Origin: Oceanobacillus neutriphilus
GTDB lineage: Bacteria; Bacillota; Bacilli; Bacillales; Amphibacillaceae
Direction: 5' to 3'
Length of the DNA stretch: 64,000 nt
Assembly: GCF_014645515.1 (NCBI RefSeq)
Contig: NZ_BMLW01000001.1
Location: 558,001 to 622,000, forward strand
Part shown: piece by piece, positions 34,692 to 44,676 of the stretch
Layout: each line of letters begins with the position of its first letter
How positions within the stretch are numbered: position 1 is the stretch's first letter
The notes under the pieces: model-generated
The model's database searches: none
What the model saw: the letters and a program-made list of their open reading frames with translations, nothing else
What the model was told of the DNA's origin: nothing
Program-made: the position numbers and the translations under genes

Positions 34692-36323
34692 TCAATCCTG
34701 TGCAAACCACCATTCATGGACCCTGTAGAATTCTGCTTTTGGATGCATAATATGTCCTTGAAGCTTTGGATTATATAATGTATAGGCGTCCGAGTTATAT
34801 AAAAATAGATACGGTTGGTCTTCAGCTATAATAGCTTGTGCTTCTTCAATTAATTCATAACGTTTTTCCGGATCAGGCTCTAAGTCACTTTCTTCACGTA
34901 ATCTATCAACCTCTGGATTGGAATAAAAACCATAGTTCGTACCATTTTCTATTTGCTCTGTAGCAAAGGCACTTGAAATACCTGGGTCTAGTGATATAGA
35001 CCATCCTCTCATTGCTATATCAAATTCATGACGGTGTACTTGATCTGAAAATGCACTGCTTTCAATAATTTCCGTTGAAACCTCTGCTCCAAGTTCTTCC
35101 TCCCATTGTTGTTTAGCAATTAACATGATTTTTTCACGTACACTGTTTCCTTGATTAGAAATAATTGAGAAAGATAATCTCTCTCCATTTTTCTCCCGTA
35201 CTCCATCTGCGCCAACTTCCCATCCTGCTTCATCTAAAATTTCTTTTGCTTTTTCTGGATCATACTCAAATACTGGAGGGTCTTCATTATATGCTGGCAT
35301 AAACGGTACAGCTGGAATATCAAGTACATTTCCATTTCCATCTAAAACAGTATCAATAACAGTATTTCTATCAAGTCCATGTGCTAAAGCATGCCGAACT
35401 TCTTTTTCTTTTAAAGCCGGGTGCTCCAAGTTATATAACATAAAGCTATAGCTGGCGCTTTCAATTGATTCCATTATAGCTGCACCATCTTCCACTAACC
35501 CTTCACCAGAAGGGATATCTTCGGTTGTCAATGACAAGTGATCTAAGTCACCTGCTGTAAATTGTGCTAATAACGAGTTTTTATCAGGCACGATTTTATA
35601 CGTAATTGAATCTATATAAGGACGTCCTTCAAAATAATCTTCATTTGCAACCACTCTTACATATTGCCCTTGTTTCCATTCATCAAATTTATACGGTCCT
35701 GTACCAATAGGTTCTTTTGTATTGAATTCATGTGTTCCTACTTCCTCTACAGGAAGGTCACCTAGTATATGTTCTGGCAAAACATGATAACCCATGGCAT
35801 CAGCCAACATATCTGGTGCCGGATCACTTAGATGTATCTCTACTGTATAGTCGTCAATTTTAACCACTTCTTCAAATTTTTCAAAAGATGATCCTCTGGG
35901 ACCGATATAATCTTCATCAATTGGTAAACTATAAGTAAAAACAACATCATCAGCTGTAAACGATTCTCCATCATGCCATGTGACATCATCTCTTAGATTA
36001 AAAGTCCATGCAAGCCCATCTTCTGATTGTTCCCAATTTTCAGCTAAATCAGGTTGTGGTTCTACATTTTCATCCATTTCAACTAACCCATTAAACATGA
36101 AATCCTGAATTGTTGAATCAGTCGAACTAGTTGAATATAAGCTATTGAAAACAGTTGGTCCTGAAAGACCGCCCACAATTAAGTCCCCTCCTTCAGCAGG
36201 TTCACCATCGGTAGCACTAGCATCAGAAGCAGTAGAATCAAAACTCCCATCATTACAAGCAACTAAAAATAATGTTAGTATAAAAATAAATACGTTTAAC
36301 CAAAACTTTTTCCCTTTTTTCAT
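34692..36323 (-). CDS. Peptide-binding lipoprotein, SBP family 5
   Basis: 543 residues. Lipoprotein signal peptide with lipobox LVAC (Cys 23), an acidic low-complexity linker, then an SBP_bac_5 domain (MFNGLVEMDENVEPQPDLAE; TFNLRDDVTWHDGESFTADD). It captures peptides or related compounds outside the membrane for the adjacent permeases and ATPases. It is about 540 residues like OppA but dissimilar to the first-operon OppA in detail. It has an AAGGGG site before ATG 36323. Confidence 0.94.
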   Translation of the reverse strand: MKKGKKFWLNVFIFILTLFLVACNDGSFDSTASDASATDGEPAEGGDLIVGGLSGPTVFNSLYSTSSTDSTIQDFMFNGLVEMDENVEPQPDLAENWEQSEDGLAWTFNLRDDVTWHDGESFTADDVVFTYSLPIDEDYIGPRGSSFEKFEEVVKIDDYTVEIHLSDPAPDMLADAMGYHVLPEHILGDLPVEEVGTHEFNTKEPIGTGPYKFDEWKQGQYVRVVANEDYFEGRPYIDSITYKIVPDKNSLLAQFTAGDLDHLSLTTEDIPSGEGLVEDGAAIMESIESASYSFMLYNLEHPALKEKEVRHALAHGLDRNTVIDTVLDGNGNVLDIPAVPFMPAYNEDPPVFEYDPEKAKEILDEAGWEVGADGVREKNGERLSFSIISNQGNSVREKIMLIAKQQWEEELGAEVSTEIIESSAFSDQVHRHEFDIAMRGWSISLDPGISSAFATEQIENGTNYGFYSNPEVDRLREESDLEPDPEKRYELIEEAQAIIAEDQPYLFLYNSDAYTLYNPKLQGHIMHPKAEFYRVHEWWFAQD

Positions 36324-36344
36324 TATTTTAATCCCCTTTTAATT

Positions 36345-37376
36345 TTATTCAAATAGATGACAAGCAACAGAATGGTTTTCTTTTTTAGTTTTTAATATAG
36401 GCTGCACCTCCCTGCATATATCCATTGCTGCTGGACATCTTGTACAGAACACACATCCTTTTGGGGGATTTGCCGGGTTTGGAATATCCCCTTTTAGTGT
36501 AATTCTTTCTCTTTGTGTGGCTCCATGTTTTTTCGGAACTGGAACTGCTGACAATAAAGCTTGGGTGTATGGATGCATTGGTTCTTCATATAAACTATTT
36601 TTGTCTGCAATTTCCATTATTTTCCCTAAATACATTACTGCTACTTTATCCGAAATATGTCGGACAACACTTAAATCATGTGAAATAAACATATATGTTA
36701 ATTCAAATTCTTCTTGCAGCCTTTGCATCAAATTAATAACTTGAGCTTGAATTGATACATCCAATGCTGATACAGCTTCATCTGCGATAATTACTTCTGG
36801 ATCAAGCGCAAGTGTACGGGCAATTCCGATCCGTTGACGCTGGCCCCCAGAAAATTCATGAGGATATCGATTGGAATAAGAGGAATCTAATCCAACAGTT
36901 TCTAAAAGTTCACCAACTCTTTCTAATCTTTGCTTTTGATTACCATATAGATTATATTCATTTAAAGGTTCTACAATTGTGCTTCCTAATGTTTTTCTAG
37001 GATTCAATGAAGCATATGGATCTTGAAAAATCATTTGAATTTCTCTACGTACTTGTTTTCTTAGTTCTTTCTCTTTCATATGGGAAATATCTTTTCCTTT
37101 AAAAAGTATTTTTCCTTCAGTCGGTTCTTCCAATCGAATAATCGTCCTTCCAGCTGTTGATTTACCACAACCAGATTCTCCTACAATTCCTAATGTTTCT
37201 CCCTTATTAATACTAAAAGATATACCATCAACTGCCTTGATATGTCCTACTGTTTTCTGCAATACCCCCGATTTTATCGGAAAATATTTTTTAAGATCTG
37301 TTACTCTTAAAATCTCTTGTTTTGGTTCACCGGCACTTTCTTTTTCTAAAATTTCTTTTTCTAAAACTTTAGACAT
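36345..37376 (-). CDS. Peptide ABC transporter ATP-binding protein (OppF/DppF type)
   Basis: About 343 residues: Walker [13 protein letters not shown]-loop [14 protein letters not shown], signature [15 protein letters not shown], Walker [13 protein letters not shown] (Ala where Pro is usual), H-loop SHDLS, and the oligo_HPY extension with [12 protein letters not shown] 37376 with GGAGGAGG upstream overlaps the preceding gene's stop by 8 nt (ATGTCTAA), a translational-coupling arrangement. An upstream in-frame start would lie inside the preceding gene. Confidence 0.94.
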   Translation of the reverse strand: MSKVLEKEILEKESAGEPKQEILRVTDLKKYFPIKSGVLQKTVGHIKAVDGISFSINKGETLGIVGESGCGKSTAGRTIIRLEEPTEGKILFKGKDISHMKEKELRKQVRREIQMIFQDPYASLNPRKTLGSTIVEPLNEYNLYGNQKQRLERVGELLETVGLDSSYSNRYPHEFSGGQRQRIGIARTLALDPEVIIADEAVSALDVSIQAQVINLMQRLQEEFELTYMFISHDLSVVRHISDKVAVMYLGKIMEIADKNSLYEEPMHPYTQALLSAVPVPKKHGATQRERITLKGDIPNPANPPKGCVFCTRCPAAMDICREVQPILKTKKENHSVACHLFE

Positions 37377-38364
37377 TATATTCCTCCTCCTCTTGCTTAT
37401 CTTCATACAGAAAACAACGTACTGAACACGAATCTGAAATCGCTTTCAAATCTGGATGTTCATTAAAACAGCGATCAAATGCCTTATGACACCGTGGTGC
37501 AAATCTACATCCTTTTGGAAATTGATCTGGTGACGGGACATTTCCTTTTATGGTATGTAATTCTTTAATTTCTCCTGTCAATGAAGGGACTGATTGAATA
37601 AGTCCGTCAGTATATGGATGATACGGATTATTCAAGATACTATCAATTGGAGCTTCCTCAACAACTTGTCCTCCATACATTACAACAACTCTCTCAGCTA
37701 ATTCTGAAACAACTCCTAAATCATGAGTAATTAATAGAATAGAGGTATCAAATTCTTTTGTTAAACCTTTCATCAGTTCCAAAATTTGTGCTTGAATAGT
37801 TACATCAAGTGCTGTAGTTGGTTCATCTGCAATAAGCAGTTTAGGATTACAGCTTAACGCAATTGCAATCATAACTCTTTGTCTCATCCCTCCAGAAAGC
37901 CGATGTGGAAAATCTTTCATGATTTCTTCTGCACGTGAAAAACCGACTATCTTTAACAGTTCAATAGATTTCTCTCTAGCTTTGGGTCTTGACACTTTTT
38001 GATGATTAATAATTACCTCAATTAACTGTTCACCAATTGTTAAAACAGGGTTGAGCGAAGTCATGGGCTCTTGAAAAATCATTGATACATCACGCCCGCG
38101 TACTTTACACATCTCATTTTCTGTTAGCTTTGTTAAATCTACACCATCTAAATTAACTTTTCCTTCAACAATTTCACCTCCTGGTTTTGGTACCAGCCTC
38201 ATAATAGATAAAGAGGTCAAACTTTTTCCACATCCTGATTCGCCAACAAGTGCAATCGTTTCTCCTTTTTTTATTTTTAAATCCACACCATCTACCGCCG
38301 GAATCACTTTCTTTTTCTTGAAAAAGTAAGTCTTAAGATTTTCAATTGTTAATAAATCACTCAT
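37369..38364 (-). CDS. Peptide ABC transporter ATP-binding protein (OppD/DppD type)
   Basis: About 331 residues: Walker [13 protein letters not shown]-loop [13 protein letters not shown], signature [15 protein letters not shown], Walker [14 protein letters not shown]-loop ITHDLGVV, and C-terminal extension with GCRFAPRC. First gene of the second peptide operon (order D-F-A-B-C, different from A-B-C-D-F in the first). ATG 38364 lies 7 nt from AGGAG; ATG 38367 is the alternative. Confidence 0.94.
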   Translation of the reverse strand: MSDLLTIENLKTYFFKKKKVIPAVDGVDLKIKKGETIALVGESGCGKSLTSLSIMRLVPKPGGEIVEGKVNLDGVDLTKLTENEMCKVRGRDVSMIFQEPMTSLNPVLTIGEQLIEVIINHQKVSRPKAREKSIELLKIVGFSRAEEIMKDFPHRLSGGMRQRVMIAIALSCNPKLLIADEPTTALDVTIQAQILELMKGLTKEFDTSILLITHDLGVVSELAERVVVMYGGQVVEEAPIDSILNNPYHPYTDGLIQSVPSLTGEIKELHTIKGNVPSPDQFPKGCRFAPRCHKAFDRCFNEHPDLKAISDSCSVRCFLYEDKQEEEEYNV

Positions 38365-38389
38365 CATTTTTCTCCTCACATATTAAATT

Positions 38390-38407
38390 TAGGTACATCT
38401 GTACCTA
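38390..38407. promoter_or_regulatory. Perfect inverted repeat before the second peptide operon, candidate operator
   Basis: TAGGTACATCTGTACCTA: two 8-bp arms with a 2-bp centre, 26 bp upstream of the ATPase start codon. It overlaps the 5' leader or promoter of the operon. The nearby Lrp/AsnC regulator is one candidate binder. No clear SigA promoter was found in the AT-rich 38408-38739 stretch. Confidence 0.5.
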
Positions 38408-38739
38408 TCATCTATTGATTAATTTCATAAAATACTTAATATTAAACAAGGACTGAAACATTAAAATATAATTATTAGTATTAATTTTCAGATATTTAAA
38501 ATTGCTATTTATGAGACTATAAAATGCTAATAACCCTAATTAAATCTTAATTTATACTTCTCTTGTTAAAACAATATATCTTCAAACAAAAAGATTATTC
38601 AGTATATTTATTTTTAAATGACTAAATGAAATATTCAATTAATTTTGCATAAAATAAAGTATCCCACTTTTTATATAATGGAACTACTTTATTTAATTTA
38701 AAAACTTCAATATGAATAACAAATGACTACCATTTACTT

Positions 38740-39201
38740 CTACTCTTCTTCAGCAGGCATCGGAATAATTGGTGTATCTTTATGTGAATTAAGCACGATC
38801 ATTGTCCGTGTTTTATCAATACCTGGTAACTCACGTAATTCCTGACTTATCATTCTATCTAAATCTCTAGTATCTTTACATCGAACTTTTAGCATGTAAT
38901 CATCTTCCCCAGCAATATGATGACATTCTTGAATTTCTGGTAACTTTTCAACATGTGCTAAAAATTCTGCCCGGTGAATATTCTTATTCACTGACAACGT
39001 AATAAAAGCTGTCATTTCATAACCTACACTTTTAGGGTCTATAAGTGTTGTATACCCCTTAATAACTCCTTTTTCTTCCAATCTATGTACACGATCTGCA
39101 ATAGCTGGACCTGACATACCAACTTTAGCAGCTAGCTGAGACCATGAAGCACGAGCATTTAACATTAACATAGACATAATCTTTATATCCATTGTTTTCA
39201 T
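38740..39201 (-). CDS. Lrp/AsnC family transcriptional regulator
   Basis: About 153 residues: N-terminal helix-turn-helix (ARASWSQLAAKVGMSGPAIADRVHRLEEKG) and C-terminal RAM/ligand-binding domain (CHHIAGEDDYMLKVRCKDTRDLD). Lrp-like proteins sense amino acids and control amino-acid or peptide metabolism genes, which fits its place beside a peptide importer. ATG 39201 lies 7 nt after AAGGAG; an in-frame TTG two codons earlier overlaps that spacing. Confidence 0.92.
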   Translation of the reverse strand: MKTMDIKIMSMLMLNARASWSQLAAKVGMSGPAIADRVHRLEEKGVIKGYTTLIDPKSVGYEMTAFITLSVNKNIHRAEFLAHVEKLPEIQECHHIAGEDDYMLKVRCKDTRDLDRMISQELRELPGIDKTRTMIVLNSHKDTPIIPMPAEEE

Positions 39202-39232
39202 GTGCAATCTCCTTAGTTTTGAAATTATAAAA

Positions 39233-39260
39233 AGTATATCACTTTGATTTCGAATGTCAA
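39233..39260 (-). promoter_or_regulatory. Promoter of the Lrp/AsnC gene
   Basis: Minus strand: -35 TTGACA (39255-39260), 16-bp spacer, -10 TATACT (39233-39238), about 30 bp before the start codon. Confidence 0.7.
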
Positions 39261-40171
39261 CTGCTTTTTTTATTTAAATTTCCATTCATTTTTCTTCACA
39301 AACTGTAACAGTAAATGCAGTATGATTTGTAATAAGGCTATATAAGAATTTAACATAATCAGTAAGCTGATTGACCCAGGTCAAAATACCACCAAACTAT
39401 TCGAACAAGTCTAGCGAAGTTATGTAGCTTAATATTTTCTTTGAGAGTACAGTACACTTAATCCATTTTTCAACCCGCACAATACCCCCTTTTATATTGA
39501 TACTTGCTACGTTCTCTTTTTAATAAACTTTTGTATATCCCCTCCTCACTACTTGTCGTTTGTTTTATCAACACAAGAATTGCTTTATCTTTAAACTGAT
39601 GAACAAAAATTGCATCTATTCAGTCATGCTAAAAGACTATTTAATATCAATGAATACTGGAATTTTATAGCTATTATCTTTAACTCTTTTTTATATCCTA
39701 ACAGGGTTTTTCTCTTAGTAACTACAGAACTGTAGTTTCATCTCCAAATCTATATTCTGACCTTTTATAACTCTCTATCAATCGGCTGTATAATATTTCT
39801 TAACATTATTGTTGCTTGAAAGAACTATGATTTTGTTCATGGGAGAGACATATAAAGAAAACATACTGCATTGTATTTCATCTGTATATTACAATAAAAT
39901 GTAAATAAATAATATCTATACTCCCTATGTATGATTACATCTTTTTCGATTAGAAATAGATAAGACTAGAAGCAAGGATAATTAATATTCTAGAAGTTTA
40001 GGTGAGAAATTAGATTATTTTTTTATTAGAAATAACTACAGGTTATGCCTTAGATAAATAACATGTATTTGTTTTATACCTAATGTGTTGCTAGTATTTA
40101 ATTGTGAATAGTTTTAAAATTCTATTCATTAATAATGTAAGCTAAACATAATACGATGAGGAGGAAAAAAT
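39261..40171. other. Long AT-rich gene-free region
   Basis: About 900 bp without a supported gene. Short coding-like stretches are broken by stops in every frame (for example about 18 codons near 39355-39415), and no ribosome-binding site precedes them. A GAGGAGG site at its end belongs to the M81 gene. Confidence 0.5.
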
Positions 40172-41626
40172 ATGAAAGTCTTAGTTGGTTCTTTTACAGC
40201 TGAATCTAATTCATGGAATCCATTTAACCATAAATTAGAACAGTTCAATATCGGTTATGATGATGTCGTAGGAAAAAATATGTTTTGTGAGGACATTTTT
40301 AAAGAAAATGGGATAGAGGCAATCCCTACAATATATGCAAATGGAGGCGCTAACGGATATATCGAAAAAAGTTCATTTATGTTTATTGCAGATAAGATTA
40401 TTGATAAAGCAATTGAGAAAAAGAATGAAATTGACGGTGTTCTCATGTTTCTTCATGGTGCTAGTCATGTTTTAGATTTAGATGAGGATGCGGGAGAACT
40501 TTATATACTAAAAAAAGTTCGGGAAATCGTTGGGAAGGACATACCGATTGCAATTACGATGGACCCACATGGCAATGTAACAGAAAGCTATACAGAACTA
40601 GCTAATATAATAAGATGTTATCGGCAATCTCCACACTGGGATAGAGAGCAAACTCATCGTGATGTAGCAGAATTATTTGTGAAATTACTAAAGAATCCCA
40701 AAAATATTAAACCAGAGTACGAACGTGTACCAATTCTTGTAGGCGGCTCTAGAAGTGTTTCAGCTGATGAACCAATGAATTCAATTAATAATTTACTAGA
40801 TAAAGCAGAAACACTAGAAGGGATTATGAGTGCTTCGTATCATATTGGTTATAGTCACGCAGATAGTCCTCTTTGTGCAGCAGGAGTTGTTGTTGTACCT
40901 GAAAATGACAGTTATCAAAGTTTAGCTTCTCAAAAAGCAAAAGAAATTGCTAAGTTTGCAATGGATAATAAAGAAGCTTTTCATTTTACTAACTACACGG
41001 TAGAGCCGGATAAAGCTGTAGAAGAGGCAATAACAACAACTAAAAAAACAGTTTTTATAACCGATTCAGGTGATGATGCAACTGGAGGTTCATTTGGGTA
41101 TAACACTTTACTGTTAAGAATGTTTCTAGAAAGATCTGATTTAAATAACAAAAAAGTGTTATTTGCTTCCGTTCATGATCCAGCAGCTTGCAACAAATTA
41201 ATGAATCATGAAATAGGTGACTATGTTAGTTTTTCCCTTGGAGTAGCAATTGACGATGAATCTCAACAAGTAATAATTAATGGCAACATTACTGCAATGG
41301 GCGACTTAAATACATTCTATGCCTTTCCTCACAAGATTGGTGATACTGTCACTGTAAAGATAGATGATACAGATATATATATCGTTGTTGCTAATCATCT
41401 AACCGCATTTAGGGAAGTTCAACAGTTTGAAAAAGCAGGTTTAGACTATAAAGATTATGACATTATTGTTGTAAAACAGGGCTATCTTTATACAGATTTA
41501 TTAGAGTTGTCTGACAAAGATATTATGGCGTTAACCCCCGGAATAACATATAAAAAAATAGAAGATTTAGAGTTTAAGAATCTTATCAGACCTATTTATC
41601 CGCTTGATAAAGATGCTTTTAAATAG
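40172..41626 (+). CDS. M81 family metallopeptidase (MlrC-like)
   Basis: 484 residues. The N-terminal start VGSFTAESNSWNP and the metal motif MDPHGNVTESY (Asp-x-His) are the signature of the MlrC family, as are the C-terminal-domain segments ITDSGDDATGGS and VASVHDP-like SVHDPAACN. MlrC was described as the last step in microcystin/nodularin breakdown, but most relatives sit in ordinary catabolic operons and act on small peptides or amides. Here it opens a plus-strand operon with a LysR regulator, a PTS and a NagB-like enzyme. GAGGAGG is 6 nt upstream of ATG. Confidence 0.9.
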   Translation: MKVLVGSFTAESNSWNPFNHKLEQFNIGYDDVVGKNMFCEDIFKENGIEAIPTIYANGGANGYIEKSSFMFIADKIIDKAIEKKNEIDGVLMFLHGASHVLDLDEDAGELYILKKVREIVGKDIPIAITMDPHGNVTESYTELANIIRCYRQSPHWDREQTHRDVAELFVKLLKNPKNIKPEYERVPILVGGSRSVSADEPMNSINNLLDKAETLEGIMSASYHIGYSHADSPLCAAGVVVVPENDSYQSLASQKAKEIAKFAMDNKEAFHFTNYTVEPDKAVEEAITTTKKTVFITDSGDDATGGSFGYNTLLLRMFLERSDLNNKKVLFASVHDPAACNKLMNHEIGDYVSFSLGVAIDDESQQVIINGNITAMGDLNTFYAFPHKIGDTVTVKIDDTDIYIVVANHLTAFREVQQFEKAGLDYKDYDIIVVKQGYLYTDLLELSDKDIMALTPGITYKKIEDLEFKNLIRPIYPLDKDAFK

Positions 41627-41669
41627 ATAGTATCTCTAAGTAGAAATGATTGATAGGGATGTGAACAAT

Positions 41670-42572
41670 ATGAATGAAAATAGTCTGCAAATATATCGCA
41701 TTTTTAATGAGGTAGCCAGACTAGGAAATATTACAAATGCTGCAAAAAACCTTTATATTAGTCAACCAGCTGTAAGTAGTGCGATCACCAATTTAGAAAA
41801 AAATTTAGGAGTACAGCTTTTTATTCGGAAAAGTAGAGGGGTTAAACTCACCGAAAATGGAAGCGCTCTCTATAAACATGTGAAATCAGCGTTTGCAATT
41901 TTAGAAAAGGGCGAATATGAATTACGGAAAAATGAGGAACAAAAAAGAGAAAGGTTATCTATAGGGATGAGTACGATCATGGGTCATTTTGTTATTAGAC
42001 CTTTTTTTAAAAAATTCATTGAAAAATATCCATACATTGATATTTCAATTGTGAATCAATCATCTTATAAAACATATGACATGATTGAGGAATATGAACT
42101 TGATATTGGAATAGTAACAGCTCCTATGAAAAGGACGACTGTTGAGTATGAACCATTTATGAAATGTGAATTTGCATTTGTAGCTACACCTTCCTATATA
42201 GAAAATTTAAAGCAACGCCAAGCTGGAAATGTTTTTAAATATTTTCCTGAAGGTAAGTTAATGTTACTCCATAGAGTACATCCTCATAGACTTACTATGG
42301 ATCAGAATTTCTATGAGAGAGGCTTTAATGTAGAGCATACACTTGAAGTCTCAAATATGGATTTGCTTATTGAATTTTCTAAAATGGGCATGGGAATTGG
42401 TTATGTAATTAAAAACTTTGTTCAAGAACAACTTGATGACGGAACATTAATAGAGCTTCCTATCGATACTCCACAGTTATATGACAGTTTTGGACTTGCA
42501 TATAATCAATCCATACCTTTAACCGAAGCAAAGTCAATTTTTATTGATGCTTTTACAAGAGAATATAATTGA
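41670..42572 (+). CDS. LysR family transcriptional regulator
   Basis: About 300 residues: winged helix-turn-helix (RLGNITNAAKNLYISQPAVS) at the N-terminus and a LysR substrate-binding domain from about residue 90. ATG 41670 is preferred because GGGATG precedes it; the upstream in-frame ATG at 41646 has no ribosome-binding site. It is transcribed in the same direction as its putative targets rather than divergently, which is less usual for this family. Confidence 0.92.
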   Translation: MNENSLQIYRIFNEVARLGNITNAAKNLYISQPAVSSAITNLEKNLGVQLFIRKSRGVKLTENGSALYKHVKSAFAILEKGEYELRKNEEQKRERLSIGMSTIMGHFVIRPFFKKFIEKYPYIDISIVNQSSYKTYDMIEEYELDIGIVTAPMKRTTVEYEPFMKCEFAFVATPSYIENLKQRQAGNVFKYFPEGKLMLLHRVHPHRLTMDQNFYERGFNVEHTLEVSNMDLLIEFSKMGMGIGYVIKNFVQEQLDDGTLIELPIDTPQLYDSFGLAYNQSIPLTEAKSIFIDAFTREYN

Positions 42573-42753
42573 GTGTATGAATTTAAATAGCGGAATACAA
42601 AAACAAATGGATTTGGTATAATTTTTTTAACAATATTTTAAATTTTTAATCATCTTGTTATTTTCCACTTATAGGTTTCACTTAAGAAGTTACAATTATC
42701 TATTAAGCTTAGAAATAAATAAGAATCCATATTTTATAAAGGGGGGCTACATA

Positions 42754-44625
42754 ATGGCTAAAAAAGCAGCAGAAGAGATACTGCAATTAGTAGGCGGGAA
42801 AGAAAATATAGATTTCATTCGCCATTGTATGACAAGATTACGGTTTGACCTTAAAGATAATAGTAAGGTAAATAGAGAAAAAATAGAAGCACTAGACGAA
42901 GTAATGGGGACTAGATTTGATGGCCAACAGTTTCAAGTGATAATAGGCACTGATGTTCCTTCATTTTACGAGGAAATAGTTAAACTAACCGGAACGTCTA
43001 AAACCAGCAATAATAAACAATCAAATAAAATTGGAAATAAAAACGTAATAACGCGTATAGTAAATCTATTATCTGATGTTTTCGTCCCTATATTACCGGC
43101 AATTATTGCAGCAGGGATGCTAAAAGGATTACTTTCTGTACTTGAAATTTTACAATGGGTGTCTACTGAAAGCGATACGTATCAGATTTTTTTAGCAATT
43201 AGTGATGGTTCTTTTTACTTCTTACCAATTTTAGTTGCAGTAAGTGCCTCCAATAAATTTGGATTAAATCCATTTGTAGGTGTAGCAATTGCAGCAGCAG
43301 TTTTACATCCTGATTTGACCAGTATCCTATCTGATGCAGGTGAGCAGAATACAGTGCTTTCTTTTATGGGGTTACCAATAACCCCGGCAAGCTATGCTTC
43401 CCAAATAATACCTGTATTCTTTATTATATGGATTGCATCACATATTGAACATGTTGTAAGGAAGATTACACCAAAATCGTTAACAATAATTCTTGTGCCA
43501 ACTATAGTATTGTTAATTTCAGTACCACTTTTTTTAGTAGCTATAGGTCCATTAGGTACTATTTTGGGTGATGGTATAGCTATTGGAATTAGTTTCTTAT
43601 TTGAAAATGGTGGTGCTTTAGCTGGTCTAATATTCGGTATGTTAATGCCTTTTTTAGTTATAACCGGTACTCAACATGCTTTAGTACCAATTTTACTAAA
43701 TGAAATTGCTAGTGGAAGAGGAGATCATATGCTCCCAATTTTTGCTACTAATAACATTTCACAAGGAGCTGCTGCTATAGCAGTATTCTTCCTTGTGAAA
43801 GATAAAGTATTAAAGTCTACAGCAATGAGTACGGGAATAACTGGAATACTGGGAGTTATTGAACCAGCGGTATATGGAGTTAATTTAAGATTTAAAAAGC
43901 CATTTATTGCAGCAATAATTGGTAATGGTTTAGCTGGCGGATTTATGATGTGGTTTGATGTCAAAGCTTATATTTATGTAAAAAGTGGACTTCAGGGTAT
44001 ACCAATGCTTATAGGTGAAACATTCATTTATGGATTGATAGGATTTGCAATAGCACTTTTTGCCACATTTGCATTAACTTATTTTATGGGGATAGATACC
44101 ACACTAGAAGATAATAAAACTAAAAAAGGATCAAAAAATCTTAAGAAAAACAGTAACACATTTGATAGCAAAATTGCTGAAATATTCAGCCCTATTTCTG
44201 GTAGCATAAAGGATATGAAAGAAATAAGTGATCCTACTTTCTCCAGTGAAATGATAGGCAAAGGTGCTGCTATTTTACCAAGTGAAGGCGTAGTATATTC
44301 TCCGATAGATGGTGAAGTCATTTCGATTTTATCATCAAGGCATGCTATTGGTTTAATCAGCAATAAAGGTATTGAAATACTCATTCATATTGGTATAGAC
44401 ACCGTAAATCTTGAAGGTAAATACTTTACGTCATATGTAGAAAATGGAGATAAAATACACAAAGGCGATAGATTAATTGAATTTGACATGGAGGCCATTC
44501 AAAAAGAGGGCTATGATGTAATAACCCCAGTTATTATAACTAATACTTCAGACTACAAAAAGATAGAAGTTAACAAGCAAAAATCAATCAGCAATAAAGA
44601 AATATTATTACAAATTGAAATCTAG
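42754..44625 (+). CDS. PTS EIIBCA, glucose/beta-glucoside superfamily
   Basis: 623 residues with all three domains in one chain. EIIB: RHCMTRLRF (Cys 25). EIIC: about residues 105-460, ten membrane segments, with FLVITGTQHALVP and GILGVIEPAVYGVNLRF. Linker rich in Lys/Asn (about 455-475). EIIA: AILPSEGVVYSPIDGEV then RHAIGLISNKGIEILIHIGIDT with two active-site His. The start is set at ATG 42754, with GGGGGG 7 nt upstream; an in-frame ATG 33 codons earlier lies in non-family sequence. It is paired with a NagB-like gene, which points to an amino-sugar or related substrate. Confidence 0.93.
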   Translation: MAKKAAEEILQLVGGKENIDFIRHCMTRLRFDLKDNSKVNREKIEALDEVMGTRFDGQQFQVIIGTDVPSFYEEIVKLTGTSKTSNNKQSNKIGNKNVITRIVNLLSDVFVPILPAIIAAGMLKGLLSVLEILQWVSTESDTYQIFLAISDGSFYFLPILVAVSASNKFGLNPFVGVAIAAAVLHPDLTSILSDAGEQNTVLSFMGLPITPASYASQIIPVFFIIWIASHIEHVVRKITPKSLTIILVPTIVLLISVPLFLVAIGPLGTILGDGIAIGISFLFENGGALAGLIFGMLMPFLVITGTQHALVPILLNEIASGRGDHMLPIFATNNISQGAAAIAVFFLVKDKVLKSTAMSTGITGILGVIEPAVYGVNLRFKKPFIAAIIGNGLAGGFMMWFDVKAYIYVKSGLQGIPMLIGETFIYGLIGFAIALFATFALTYFMGIDTTLEDNKTKKGSKNLKKNSNTFDSKIAEIFSPISGSIKDMKEISDPTFSSEMIGKGAAILPSEGVVYSPIDGEVISILSSRHAIGLISNKGIEILIHIGIDTVNLEGKYFTSYVENGDKIHKGDRLIEFDMEAIQKEGYDVITPVIITNTSDYKKIEVNKQKSISNKEILLQIEI

Positions 44626-44676
44626 TGGTTTTAAATATCTTATACACTAAAATATATATAACGAGGAGTTTGTTTA

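Noticed and set aside
40172..41626. MlrC-like gene as a microcystin-degradation gene cluster
   Set aside because: mlrA, mlrB and mlrD are absent and the neighbours are PTS and NagB-like; only the family name is shared.
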